A stretch of DNA of 24,724 bases from JBOFDK01 sp051656485 (GCA_051656485.1 JBOGBZ010000011.1:1-24724); one strand, 5' to 3'. Shown: positions 1 through 8,980, numbered from the stretch's first letter. The notes: generated by a model not told the origin, from the letters alone. A program made the numbers and translations.

Positions 1-594
1 AAAGATACATGGGTAAAAGGTTTAGGCGCATTCAAAACATTAAACGATATGAAAGCATTCCCAGTTGATACAGCTTCAACAAAGAATGACCTTGTACAAA
101 CAGCATTCATCGAAAAACAAGCAGGTATGTTCTTAGATGGTAGCTGGGTAATCGGTGCATTAAAAGATATGACAGACGTAGAAGTATTCTCAGTACCAGC
201 TATGCCAGGTTCAGCAGGAGACGGTAAAGAAATGGTAGCTGGATTCACAAGCGGTTACTATATCACAAAGAAAGCTTGGGATGACCCAGCTAAACGTCAA
301 GCTTGTATTGACTACGTAAAATACATGACATCTAACGATGCTATCCAATTATTCGTAGATAACATCGGTAGTGTTCCAGCTGCTCCACTTACACCAAACG
401 GATTAAGCGGATTAGGTGAAAAAGGTAAAGTTGTTAAAGAAGCTGCTACAAAGATGAGTGCTCCTATTGATAGCTGGTTCAGCCCAACAGGATACAAGTA
501 CATCATCTCTCAAGTTCCACTTCTTGCAACAGGTAAAGCTGATGCTACAGCAGTTGTAGACGAAGCTATCAGAATCCACAACGCTGGAGAATAA
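1..594 (+). CDS. Extracellular sugar-binding protein of an ABC transporter (C-terminal part only)
   Basis: The reading frame is open from base 1 to the stop at 592-594 and gives about 197 residues, so the start and the lipoprotein signal lie outside the window. The C-terminal pattern fits family 1 solute-binding proteins. It has a stretch on use of the bound protein (AGMFLDGSW), a GFTSGYYI segment, a 'KRQACIDYVKYM' helix and a 'GSVPA' turn, all common near the end of such proteins. Known members capture a sugar outside the membrane and pass it to two permeases. Two CUT1-type permease genes follow directly. From the downstream enzymes I infer a beta-linked GlcNAc oligosaccharide, such as chitobiose, as ligand, but the fragment itself does not show the specificity. 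The codon choice (ACA, CCA, GCA, CTT) looks like that of a highly expressed gene. Confidence 0.85.
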   Translation, partial: KDTWVKGLGAFKTLNDMKAFPVDTASTKNDLVQTAFIEKQAGMFLDGSWVIGALKDMTDVEVFSVPAMPGSAGDGKEMVAGFTSGYYITKKAWDDPAKRQACIDYVKYMTSNDAIQLFVDNIGSVPAAPLTPNGLSGLGEKGKVVKEAATKMSAPIDSWFSPTGYKYIISQVPLLATGKADATAVVDEAIRIHNAGE

Positions 595-621
595 TAAATT
601 AATCAAGAAGACTCAGATGTC

Positions 622-667
622 AAAGAATAACAGTTGAATGTCTAGAGACATCAACTGTTATTCTTTT
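622..667 (+). terminator. Intercistronic hairpin with T-rich tail after the binding-protein gene
   Basis: An inverted repeat of about 21 paired bases (left arm 622-643, right arm 646-667) with one bulged A in the left arm encloses a tiny loop. The right arm ends in a T-rich stretch. It sits in the 113-base gap between the binding-protein gene and the first permease gene. Such hairpins are known to stabilise the upstream binding-protein mRNA and to end part of the transcripts, so that more binding protein than permease is made. That role is inferred here. Confidence 0.8.
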
Positions 668-707
668 CTAAAACAAGATATACAACACTTCGGAAGGGGG
701 ATCCACA

Positions 708-1577
708 TTGATTTATAAAGATAAGAAAATTATATGGCTCTTTTTATTACCAACAGTAGCATTTATGCTTTGCTTTTTATACATACCTTTCTTATTAGGT
801 ATTTTCAATAGTTTCCACAGCAGTTCAGATATTACAGGTCTAACAAGAACTTGGATTGGACTAGAGAACTATAAAATGATGTTTAGTGACCCAAACATCC
901 ATACAGCACTTACAAACACATTTATCATGATGGGATTAACAGTAGTATTTGAGGTAGGATTAGGCTTCTTATTAGCAATCTTCGTAGATAACATTAAGAG
1001 AGGACAAAAATTCTATCGTACAGTATTTTTCTTCCCAGTTGTTATTTCAGCTACAGCAATCGGTCTTATGTTCGTTCTTTTCTATGATATGAGAGCAGGT
1101 ATGTTAAATACACTTCTAGCAAAATTTGGTGCCGATCCAGTTTATTGGTTAGACGAAGCGAAAGCACTTTATATGATTGCCATCCCAACGGTTTGGCAAT
1201 ATGTAGGTTTCTACTTTGTAATCGTATTAACAGGTATTGCAGCAATTCCAGAAGATATCTATGAATCAGCATATCTTGATGGTATTACAGGATTCAAGAA
1301 AGTGATTTACATTACGATTCCACTATTAAAAGGTGTTATCAAATCATGTCTTGTACTTGTAATCACAGGTACACTTAAGATCTTCGACTTAGCATGGGTT
1401 ATCGCACCATATGGAAATCCACTTGGGGCATCATACTTACTAGGTACATTACAGTACGATATGGTTTATGAATCTTACCGAGTAGGATACGGTAGTGCAA
1501 TCGCTGTATTAATCGTTATACTTGGTCTTGGTATTTCACTAATCGTTAACAAGTTCTTAAAAGAAGAAGATATGTAA
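708..1577 (+). CDS. Sugar ABC transporter permease, CUT1 type (MalF/UgpA-like)
   Basis: This is a 289-residue polytopic inner-membrane protein. About six hydrophobic segments can be seen, starting with residues 8-30. The cytoplasmic EAA loop that binds the ATPase lies at about residues 185-208 (ESAYLDGITGFKKVIYITIP), with the conserved Gly in place. The length is normal for the MalF/UgpA/LacF branch. The start is TTG at 708, preceded by a G-rich Shine-Dalgarno at 692-700; no in-frame ATG is better placed. A second permease follows after 56 bases and a binding protein precedes it, so the three form one importer. No ATPase gene is present. In Clostridia and actinobacteria such CUT1 importers often share a single MsmK/MsiK-type ATPase encoded elsewhere, and I infer the same here. 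Confidence 0.92.
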   Translation: MIYKDKKIIWLFLLPTVAFMLCFLYIPFLLGIFNSFHSSSDITGLTRTWIGLENYKMMFSDPNIHTALTNTFIMMGLTVVFEVGLGFLLAIFVDNIKRGQKFYRTVFFFPVVISATAIGLMFVLFYDMRAGMLNTLLAKFGADPVYWLDEAKALYMIAIPTVWQYVGFYFVIVLTGIAAIPEDIYESAYLDGITGFKKVIYITIPLLKGVIKSCLVLVITGTLKIFDLAWVIAPYGNPLGASYLLGTLQYDMVYESYRVGYGSAIAVLIVILGLGISLIVNKFLKEEDM

Positions 1578-1633
1578 AACGGATTTTAAAAAAGAAAGTA
1601 ATATCTACTTATTCATAGAAAGAGGGTGCAATT

Positions 1634-2524
1634 ATGGCGCAAGACTTAGCAACAAGTGTGCCAAAAAACTTGAAGTTAAAAAAGAGTTCAGGGCCAACAG
1701 GAAAATTTTCAATCGGAAGAGCATTAATGCATGTATTCCTTATTACATGGGCAGCAGGAACCATTTATCCATTACTTTGGGTACTTAACAACTCATTTAA
1801 AGAAAAAAGCATGATTCTAAAGGATTCATTTAGTTTTGCTACATCATTAAACTGGGAAAACTATATCACAGCATTTGGTCGTCAGAGTATCGGTAAAGCG
1901 TATATCAACAGTTTAATTATCTCAGGAACAGTAGTAATTGCAGTTATGTTCTTTGGTGGTCTTGCTTCTTATGTATTAGCGAGATACCAATTCAAAGGTA
2001 AAAACTTAGTTTATGGAATGGTAATTGCAGCATTACTTTTCCCAGCATTTGCAACAATCGTTCCAATCTTCATGATTTTCTCTAAGTTAAACATGATCAG
2101 TACTTATCCAGCAGTTATCTTACCACAGATAGCCGGTAACTTAACGTTCGCCATTACCATCATGGTAGGGTTTATGGCAAGTATTCCATTAGAACTTGAA
2201 GAAGCGGCAGTAGTAGAAGGGTGTTCACCATGGCAAATCTTTACAAGAATTGTTGTGCCAATCTCTAAACCTTCATTTGCTACAGTAGCAATCTTCACAT
2301 TCTTATGGTCATATAATGACCTTTTCATCCAAAAGATTCTTATTCGTAAAAAAGACTTAAGACCAATCTGTGCGATCCTTGATACAATTAGTTCACAGTA
2401 TGGTACAGACTACGGTCTGATGTCAGCAGCAGTTATCCTTGTAGTTATTCCAATGTTAATTGTTTATTTATTCTTACAAAAATATATTATTAAAGGTCTT
2501 ACAGCAGGTGCTGTTAAGGGTTAA
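1634..2524 (+). CDS. Sugar ABC transporter permease, CUT1 type (MalG/UgpE-like)
   Basis: This is the second membrane subunit of the importer, 296 residues. A polar N-terminal tail of about 28 residues precedes the first membrane segment (about 30-50). Further hydrophobic segments lie near 93-115, 125-150, 160-183, 215-235 and 262-285. The EAA loop is at about 187-214 (ELEEAAVVEGCSPWQIFTRI), the typical MalG-side version with Glu-Ala-Ala and Gly. Asn-Asn near residue 52 and the 'Y.NSL' segment near 90 are also usual in this branch. The ATG at 1634 follows a GAGGG ribosome site. It pairs with the preceding permease, and the next gene is a cytoplasmic mutase 52 bases on, so uptake and metabolism share one transcript. 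Confidence 0.92.
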   Translation: MAQDLATSVPKNLKLKKSSGPTGKFSIGRALMHVFLITWAAGTIYPLLWVLNNSFKEKSMILKDSFSFATSLNWENYITAFGRQSIGKAYINSLIISGTVVIAVMFFGGLASYVLARYQFKGKNLVYGMVIAALLFPAFATIVPIFMIFSKLNMISTYPAVILPQIAGNLTFAITIMVGFMASIPLELEEAAVVEGCSPWQIFTRIVVPISKPSFATVAIFTFLWSYNDLFIQKILIRKKDLRPICAILDTISSQYGTDYGLMSAAVILVVIPMLIVYLFLQKYIIKGLTAGAVKG

Positions 2525-2576
2525 TGCCTTGGGGGAAAAGTTACATTATTGATAAAGCATAAAGGAGATAATAATA

Positions 2577-3989
2577 ATGGTTAAATTTGGTACGGGTGGC
2601 TGGAGAGCTATCATCGGTGAAGACTACATAAAAGACAATATAGTGCTTGTTGCACAAGCTGTTGCAAACATTATGAAAGAAGAGAATGTTACAGAAAAAG
2701 GGTTAGTAGTAGGGTATGATAGACGTTTCTTATCAGACAAATCCGCTATGTGGGTAAGTGAAGTAATCGCAGGAAACGGCATACAAGTGCAACTTATCAA
2801 TAAAATTTCTCCTACTCCTATTATTATGCACTATGCAAAAAATAATGGTAACCACTATGGTATAGCAATTACTGCAAGCCATAACCCAGCTGAGTACAAT
2901 GGTATTAAGATCTTCACACTCGGTGGAAGAGATGCCACTGAAGAAGTGACAGAAAAAGTAGAAAGTGTCATTGCTACACTTTCTAAAGAAGATATTAAGT
3001 CTATGCCTTATGAAGAAGCAAAAGCATGTGGCTTAGTAAAAGAAATCAATCCATTCAATGAATACATTGATACAATCCTTGATATGCTTAACGTGCAAGC
3101 AATCAGAGATAATGAATTAAAAATCCTTGTAGACCCAATGTTCGGGGTATCTAAAAATTCACTACAAGCATTACTTATTAGCTGTCGTTGTGAGGTAGAC
3201 GTGATTCATGATCGTCATGATACAACCTTTGGTGGTCGTTTACCTTCACCAAGTGCAGTGACACTTGCAAGACTTGCAAATATGGTTGTAGAGAAAAAAT
3301 ATGATATCGGTATTGGAACAGATGGCGATGCGGACCGTCTAGGAATCATTGATGAAAAAGGAAACTATATTCATCCAAATGATATCATGGCGCTCCTTTA
3401 TTACTATCTTCTCAAGTATAAAGGCTGGAGTGGACCAGTAGTAAGAAACATTGCAACAACACACCTTTTAGATGCTATCGCAGAAAAGTTCGGAGAAAAG
3501 TGCTATGAAGTGCCAGTAGGTTTCAAACATATTTCTGCTAAGATGGAAGAAAAAGATGCAGTAATCGGTGGAGAAAGTAGCGGTGGTCTTACCATTCGTG
3601 GACATATTAAAGGCAAAGACGGAATCTTTGCTGCAGGTTTACTTGTAGAAATGATTTGTGTAACGGGGAAACGTCTTGCAGAAATGCTTGATGAAATACA
3701 CGAACAATTCGGTAACTTTGTTATGACAGAAGGAGACTTCAGATTCTCTTTAGAGAAGAAAGAAGCGTTAGTACATTTGCTATTTAATGAGAAAAAACTT
3801 CCAGAGTTTGGAATAGAAGTAGAAAAAGTAAGTTATGAAGATGGCGCAAAAGTATACTTCAAAAATGGTGGATGGATTATCGCAAGATTCTCTGGTACAG
3901 AGCCACTCATTCGCGTATTCACTGAAATGTCATCAGAAGAAGAAGCAAAACAAATTAGTAAGGTTATGACTGATTTCTTAGGATTATAA
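2577..3989 (+). CDS. Alpha-D-phosphohexomutase (phosphoglucomutase/phosphomannomutase family)
   Basis: This is a cytoplasmic 470-residue enzyme with all four family signatures. The phosphoserine loop TASHNP has Ser at about 101. The Mg-binding loop DGDADR is at 249-254. The sugar-binding loop GESSGG is at about 332-337, and the phosphate-binding loop RFSGTEP at 437-443. Family members move phosphate between C1 and C6 of a hexose through a bisphosphate intermediate. The family signature does not decide between glucose, mannose and GlcNAc phosphates. Its neighbours suggest GlcNAc-1-P to GlcNAc-6-P: the GH94 phosphorylase downstream would release GlcNAc-1-P, and NagA needs GlcNAc-6-P. It would thus link phosphorolysis to amino-sugar catabolism. 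The ATG at 2577 has an AAAGGAG site, and the next gene starts 10 bases after the stop. Confidence 0.9.
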   Translation: MVKFGTGGWRAIIGEDYIKDNIVLVAQAVANIMKEENVTEKGLVVGYDRRFLSDKSAMWVSEVIAGNGIQVQLINKISPTPIIMHYAKNNGNHYGIAITASHNPAEYNGIKIFTLGGRDATEEVTEKVESVIATLSKEDIKSMPYEEAKACGLVKEINPFNEYIDTILDMLNVQAIRDNELKILVDPMFGVSKNSLQALLISCRCEVDVIHDRHDTTFGGRLPSPSAVTLARLANMVVEKKYDIGIGTDGDADRLGIIDEKGNYIHPNDIMALLYYYLLKYKGWSGPVVRNIATTHLLDAIAEKFGEKCYEVPVGFKHISAKMEEKDAVIGGESSGGLTIRGHIKGKDGIFAAGLLVEMICVTGKRLAEMLDEIHEQFGNFVMTEGDFRFSLEKKEALVHLLFNEKKLPEFGIEVEKVSYEDGAKVYFKNGGWIIARFSGTEPLIRVFTEMSSEEEAKQISKVMTDFLGL

Positions 3990-3999
3990 GAGGTTATAT

Positions 4000-4623
4000 A
4001 TGGAAAAGTTATATACAGTATATGACTTTGGGGAAGGTGCTCCGAATTGGAGTATCGCCCCTTCGGTCATTATAGATGAGTATCCTTGGTATCAAGGAGG
4101 AAAGAAGCAGCTAACTTATGTACAGTGTGTCATTAGTAACAATCACATTTGTCTTAATGTAATAGGTGAGGATGAATATGTGAGGGCAGATGCAAAATGC
4201 TTAAATGACCCTGTGTACAATGATAGCTGCTTTGAATTTTTCTTAACACCAAACAGTGAAAAAGGTGGTAGTTATTTTAACATCGAGATGAACTGTAGTG
4301 GAACATTGTATTTAGCGTATAAAGATAACACAGAAGAAAGAAGACTTATAACTGAAGCAGAAGCTAAGGAAATAAGCATTCACACACAACGCTTAGAAGA
4401 TGGTTGGACACTTATGATACAAATCCCCATCGCAATATTAGAAGCAATGTGTGGCTATAAAATTGAAAAAAACATGTGGCATGGTAACTTCTATCGTTGC
4501 GGTGGAAGTGAAGACCAGCAATATGCATGTTGGAATAAAATTGAGTGGGAGCATCCGAACTTTCACTTACCAAGTACCTTCGGGACATTGGCAATAACAA
4601 CTGTAGACAAGGGAAATATATAG
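4000..4623 (+). CDS. CBM9-like carbohydrate-binding protein, cytoplasmic, role unknown
   Basis: This is a 207-residue protein that resembles the CBM9-like group found as single-domain proteins in Clostridia and Bacteroidetes. The recognisable core is DSCFEFF at about 75-81 followed by YFNIEMNCSG at 92-101, with aromatic residues spread along a likely beta-sandwich. There is no signal peptide: the N-terminus is MEKLYTVYDFGEG, so the product should stay in the cytoplasm. That is unusual for a carbohydrate-binding fold. The gene is tightly packed, starting 10 bases after the mutase stop, and its own stop (4621-4623) overlaps the ribosome site of the following GH3 gene, which suggests coupled translation. 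A role as a substrate-binding accessory of the GH3 or GH94 enzyme is possible but only inferred from position. Confidence 0.65.
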   Translation: MEKLYTVYDFGEGAPNWSIAPSVIIDEYPWYQGGKKQLTYVQCVISNNHICLNVIGEDEYVRADAKCLNDPVYNDSCFEFFLTPNSEKGGSYFNIEMNCSGTLYLAYKDNTEERRLITEAEAKEISIHTQRLEDGWTLMIQIPIAILEAMCGYKIEKNMWHGNFYRCGGSEDQQYACWNKIEWEHPNFHLPSTFGTLAITTVDKGNI

Positions 4624-4632
4624 GAGGAAACT

Positions 4633-6240
4633 ATGTTTAACGTACAAGAAGTATTCAGTCAAATGACATTAAGAGAAAAAATTGGACAAACATTTTTACA
4701 ATACTATCAAGGATATGAAGACCTACCAGAGTCACTTATCGAAATGAACAAAAAAGGTGAATTAGGCGGCATCATCTTCTTCTCAGGTACAAATGTGAGA
4801 AGTCTTGATCAGTTACGTGAGATGAACAAACGTATCCAAGGACATGCAGCAGAAAATCGTTTCAACATTCCAATCCTGTTAACAATTGACCAAGAAGGTG
4901 GACAACTTACAGCGATACATAAAGGAACAACAATGTTCCCAGGAAATATGGCTATGGGCTTCGCGAATGATGAGTCTATGGCATATGAGCAAGGAAAGCA
5001 TGTAGCAAAAGAACTTAAGTATGCAGGTGTGGATGTATGTTACGCACCAGTACTTGATGTAAGCTATGACCGTATCAATGGTGTGCCAGTGGTAGATAAC
5101 CGTATGTACTCAAGTAAGCCAGAAGTAGTAGCAGATATGGGTACAGGATTCATCCGTGGTCTTGAAGAAGAAGGTATCGTAGCATGTGGTAAGCACTTCC
5201 CAGGTATGAGACTTACTCAAGAAGATACACACTTCAAGATGGATGTACATCCAGGCGATATGGCACGTCTACTTGATGTAGAGCTTGTACCATACAAAAA
5301 AGCTATTGCAAATGGACTTGGTAGTATCATGATGCATCATGGTATCTTCCCACCACTAGATGCAGAAAAACCAGCATCAATGTCTAAAAAAGTAGTAGAT
5401 TACTTACGTAACGAACTAGGCTTTGATGGTCTTGTTGTTACAGATGACCTTATCATGAAAGCTGTACTTGATGCTTATGGTGAAAGACAGCCACTTGTGG
5501 AGTCTATGAATGCTGGATGTGACATTGTCATGTCTACATGTGCAGGTGAGTGGTATGTAGATTTCATGGAAGAATGTGTGCAAAATGGAACAGTAACAGA
5601 AGACCGTATCAATGAAGCGTGTCTACGTGTACTTGAATACAAAGCGAAATATAGCTGTGGACAGTTCCCAGAAGAAAAAGAATTTGATAAAGCATATGGT
5701 GATAAGATTGCTTATGAAATTGCAAAAAAATCACTTATCCTTTACAAAGGTGACAAACAAGACTTCCCAGTAAAATTAGAAGAAAGCCAAAAGTTAGGTG
5801 TTATCTTTGGGAATCCAGCACGTCTTGTAATGAGTGATGCTATTAACCTTTATGAGAAGTTATCAATTGAAGATACAGTGAAGAAACTTGGCTACCATAA
5901 TAATACAAAAGAAGCTATCATGCCATGGAGACCAACTCATATGGAGATGGTATCAGTAGGCGATATTGCCATTATTTCTGATTATGTTATCTTTACAACA
6001 GTTAATGCATACTGTTTTGAAGAACAAATCGAGACGCTTAAGTATGTGAGAGACTTCTGCCCAACAAAGAAAATTATTGGTGTAGCAACAAGAAGTCCAG
6101 AAGATGCAAAAGTCTTAGAAGAATACTGTGACTATGTAATTGTAACAGGTGGTTTGAATCAAGTAACTCTAGATGCTTTAGTAGAAGCAATCTTTGGTGA
6201 TGGAGATTTTGAATTCAACCCAGCAAAACAATTATTCTAG
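4633..6240 (+). CDS. GH3 family beta-N-acetylglucosaminidase-like enzyme (NagZ-like), possibly a phosphorylase
   Basis: This is a 535-residue enzyme without a signal peptide, so cytoplasmic. Residues 1 to about 340 form the NagZ-type barrel. IDQEGG is at 85-90, the Lys-His pair of KHFPG at 187-191, the Asp-His dyad of EDTH at D198 and H200, and the nucleophile loop VTDDLIMKA with D271. A C-terminal Rossmann-like domain of about 190 residues follows, as in Gram-positive NagZ proteins. The known reaction is removal of terminal beta-GlcNAc; some GH3 members with the His dyad act as phosphorylases instead. The loop between KHFPG and DTH differs from the usual HGDT form, so the exact substrate and the choice of water or phosphate are open. 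ATG at 4633 follows AGGAGG at 4622-4627. A terminator-like hairpin follows the gene. Confidence 0.85.
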   Translation: MFNVQEVFSQMTLREKIGQTFLQYYQGYEDLPESLIEMNKKGELGGIIFFSGTNVRSLDQLREMNKRIQGHAAENRFNIPILLTIDQEGGQLTAIHKGTTMFPGNMAMGFANDESMAYEQGKHVAKELKYAGVDVCYAPVLDVSYDRINGVPVVDNRMYSSKPEVVADMGTGFIRGLEEEGIVACGKHFPGMRLTQEDTHFKMDVHPGDMARLLDVELVPYKKAIANGLGSIMMHHGIFPPLDAEKPASMSKKVVDYLRNELGFDGLVVTDDLIMKAVLDAYGERQPLVESMNAGCDIVMSTCAGEWYVDFMEECVQNGTVTEDRINEACLRVLEYKAKYSCGQFPEEKEFDKAYGDKIAYEIAKKSLILYKGDKQDFPVKLEESQKLGVIFGNPARLVMSDAINLYEKLSIEDTVKKLGYHNNTKEAIMPWRPTHMEMVSVGDIAIISDYVIFTTVNAYCFEEQIETLKYVRDFCPTKKIIGVATRSPEDAKVLEEYCDYVIVTGGLNQVTLDALVEAIFGDGDFEFNPAKQLF

Positions 6241-6252
6241 TGCAACCAAGAT

Positions 6253-6295
6253 GCCACTTTTACAACTCGTAGAACAGTTGCAGAAGTGGCTTTTT
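6253..6295 (+). terminator. Hairpin plus T-run between GH3 and GH94 genes
   Basis: The outer stem pairs 6253-6259 (GCCACTT) with 6284-6290 (AAGTGGC), with a nested CAACT/AGTTG pairing inside. TTTTTAT follows from 6291. This is a classic rho-independent shape 13 bases after the GH3 stop. The following gap is too short to show a clear new promoter, so it probably works as a partial terminator that lowers GH94 and nagAB expression. Confidence 0.7.
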
Positions 6296-6343
6296 ATCGA
6301 AAAATAGTTTATACACTAACAACATAACTATGAGGTGAAAAAA

Positions 6344-8959
6344 ATGAGCTTTCAACAAAATGTAAAAAAATTTACAACATCTTATCATCGTTTACAAAAT
6401 GACCAAGTACTTGCGAGTGAAAAAGAAATGCCAGGTAAGGCATACTTTATTGAAGATAACAATATTTTAGCAATCCCAAGAGAAGATGGGGACTGCCGTT
6501 ACCCATTTGGACAAAATGGTTTTAACTACTGGGTATATGCATCAGGCTATATGCACAGCAATGAAGGTCTTTTCTCTCCATACCTACGTGCATCTGAAGG
6601 ACAAGAGCCAAAAATTGCATTCTTTGCAGGCTTTAAAGGTAAAGAGAAGTACAATGTCGTGCCAATCCTTTCCGTACCAATGATGGATGAGCAAATTAAG
6701 ACAGAGCGTTACTCAGTCTTTACAAAAGCATCTGCGTACTACGTAACAGAGACAGAAGGTGTGACTTTTGCGATTCGTACTTTCGTAGATGAAGATAAGA
6801 AGATGTACTTCACTTTATCAGCAGAAAATACAACAGCTGAAACAAAAGAGTTCTTCGTATCATCATACTTCAATCCATTCCTCAAAAATGCAGTAATGGA
6901 AGGGGCAGAAAATAGATGGTTCAGACAAAGTGGTGTGGTAGAAAAGAAAGAAGGTCAAAACTTAGATAACTTCTTAATCGAAGTATACGAAGAGCGTGAC
7001 CGTGGGGCTATGGCACCAAACTATGGTGTATTCACACGTAACCTTACACTTACAGAAGGTGCAACACTTGTTAAAGCTGAAGAGACAGCTTCAAGAAATG
7101 ACTATGTAGGTGGTGTTAGAAGTTCATTACATACACCACAAGCACTCTTTAATGGTACATTTGGTGAAGATACAAAGAAACTTGCAACCTTTACAGAAGT
7201 ATCAGTAGCAGCAGATATGCTACATATGGAACTTAAGCCAGGTGCAAGTATGCGCGTGGATACAGTGATGACTTACTGCTTCGAAGATGAAGATATGGAA
7301 GTAGCGATCAAAGAAGTACCAAGCCCAGCTTATATGGATACAGTAGAAGAAAAAATGATTGCTGTAGAGACAGAAAGACAAGCAGATATGAAAGGTACTT
7401 TTGGTAAACGCCTTGGTGGAAAAATCAAAGAAGAAGTATTCAACTCATTCTTCGAGCATCTTAAGAAGCAAGTAGAATTTTGCTCAGTAATCAAAGGTTA
7501 CATCCAGTTGTCAAGCTTCTCACTTATCGGTATTCGTGATGTATTCCAAGCGATAGAAGGTCTTGTATTCTGGGAGCCAGAAGTAGCAAGAGCAAAAATG
7601 CTTGAAGGACTTAACTTCATCCAACCAGATGGTAGATGTCCAAGACAATACTCACTTCCTCGTTTTGAAGGAGACACACCAGGTATGGACCTTCGTCCAT
7701 TCATCGACCAAGGTGTATGGGTAATCTCTACTATTGCAACTTACCTTCGTTTCACACAAGACTTCAGTTTCTTAGAAGAAAACTGTGGATACTACGACTT
7801 TGTGAATGAGAAAGCACATATTGCGAAGAAGCTAGACAAAGAAAGCTCAGTACTTCAACATATGTTTGATATTATGGATTACCTTCTTACAAACCGTGAC
7901 CATGAGTTCACAAAATGTGTATGTGCATTATACGGTGACTGGAATGATGCGTTAGATGGTCTTGGTGTAAGTAAAGATAAGAGCAAAGAATACGGTACAG
8001 GGGTATCTGTAATGGCAACACTTCAGGTATACCAAAACTGTAAAGAAATGATCGAACTTCTTACACTTCTTGGTAAAGAGAAGTATCAAGATAAGATCGA
8101 TGCTTATCAAGTGGCGATGGATGAAATTGCAGACGGTCTTAACAAATATGCAGTCATCCAAAATGAAGTAGGTGATAAGCGTATCGTACACGGATGGGGA
8201 GATGAAAGAGATTACTTAGTAGGTGGCTACTGTGATCCAGATAATGTAGCACGTGATGGTATCACTTCAAATGCATTCTGGGTACTTGCGGGTATGTATG
8301 ATGCAGACCAAAGCATCAAAGATACAATCTTAGGTGCGTATGATAGACTTGGTTCAAAATATGGCCTTAAGACATTTGAGCCACACTTTGAAAAAGGCAC
8401 ACCAGGGGTTGGTCGTATACCAAACTTACCAAAAGGTACAGCAGAAAATGGAGCAGCATACATCCATGCAAGTACATTTGGGGTTATGTCACTCTTCAGA
8501 ATGGGCGAGACAGAAAAAGCGTGGGATGAACTTGCGAAATGTCTACCACTTACTCATGAAAAAGTATCTGTATCACCTTACGTTATGCCAAACTCATACG
8601 GCTTCAATGAAGAAAAGCAAATTGATGGGGAGTCTATGCAAGATTGGCAAACAGGTAGTTCAAACGTTATGCTTAAAACACTTATCCGTTTCGTATTTGG
8701 TATAGAGCCACAATTCGATGGTGTATGGATTCAACCTTCTAAGGATATACCATTCGAAGCGACAACATTTGAAATTAAGATTAGAAATGCAAAAGTTGTG
8801 TTAAACTATAGCAATACAAATGCTGGCAAGCGTAGTTTTACAATCAATGGCAATGCACAAGAAGGTGTATTTGATAGTGTAATGCAGTTAGATAAGCTAT
8901 GGTTAAGCAATGATTTTATTAGCAATAATGACTCCATTGTGATAGAAATTATTGACTAA
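6344..8959 (+). CDS. GH94 family glycoside phosphorylase, probably N,N'-diacetylchitobiose phosphorylase
   Basis: This is a cytoplasmic enzyme of 871 residues. The family fold is an N-terminal beta-sandwich (about 1-310), a linker helix region and an (alpha/alpha)6 barrel. The catalytic-acid motif GDWND is present, with its first Asp encoded at 7937-7939 (about residue 532). The ending has the family pattern DWQTGSSN, then a FGI.P..DGVWI.PS segment. GH94 enzymes cleave beta-glucosidic bonds with inorganic phosphate and give a sugar 1-phosphate, which saves ATP. Chitobiose is inferred from nagA, nagB and the mutase beside it. Cellobiose, cellobionate or other beta-disaccharides cannot be excluded, and the protein is somewhat longer than the roughly 800 residues of known chitobiose phosphorylases. 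I chose ATG 6344 over the in-frame GTG at 6335, because that GTG lies inside the ribosome site GAGGTG. Confidence 0.85.
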   Translation: MSFQQNVKKFTTSYHRLQNDQVLASEKEMPGKAYFIEDNNILAIPREDGDCRYPFGQNGFNYWVYASGYMHSNEGLFSPYLRASEGQEPKIAFFAGFKGKEKYNVVPILSVPMMDEQIKTERYSVFTKASAYYVTETEGVTFAIRTFVDEDKKMYFTLSAENTTAETKEFFVSSYFNPFLKNAVMEGAENRWFRQSGVVEKKEGQNLDNFLIEVYEERDRGAMAPNYGVFTRNLTLTEGATLVKAEETASRNDYVGGVRSSLHTPQALFNGTFGEDTKKLATFTEVSVAADMLHMELKPGASMRVDTVMTYCFEDEDMEVAIKEVPSPAYMDTVEEKMIAVETERQADMKGTFGKRLGGKIKEEVFNSFFEHLKKQVEFCSVIKGYIQLSSFSLIGIRDVFQAIEGLVFWEPEVARAKMLEGLNFIQPDGRCPRQYSLPRFEGDTPGMDLRPFIDQGVWVISTIATYLRFTQDFSFLEENCGYYDFVNEKAHIAKKLDKESSVLQHMFDIMDYLLTNRDHEFTKCVCALYGDWNDALDGLGVSKDKSKEYGTGVSVMATLQVYQNCKEMIELLTLLGKEKYQDKIDAYQVAMDEIADGLNKYAVIQNEVGDKRIVHGWGDERDYLVGGYCDPDNVARDGITSNAFWVLAGMYDADQSIKDTILGAYDRLGSKYGLKTFEPHFEKGTPGVGRIPNLPKGTAENGAAYIHASTFGVMSLFRMGETEKAWDELAKCLPLTHEKVSVSPYVMPNSYGFNEEKQIDGESMQDWQTGSSNVMLKTLIRFVFGIEPQFDGVWIQPSKDIPFEATTFEIKIRNAKVVLNYSNTNAGKRSFTINGNAQEGVFDSVMQLDKLWLSNDFISNNDSIVIEIID

Positions 8960-8980
8960 TTGAAGAATCAGCATGATAAT

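Noticed and set aside
6335..6343. GTG start for the GH94 protein, adding three residues.
   Set aside because: The GTG is part of the ribosome site GAGGTG; ATG at 6344 has correct spacing.
7498..8705. Open frames in other frames within the GH94 gene (for example 8334-8705 +).
   Set aside because: They are shadows of the coding frame and give low-complexity peptides without motifs.
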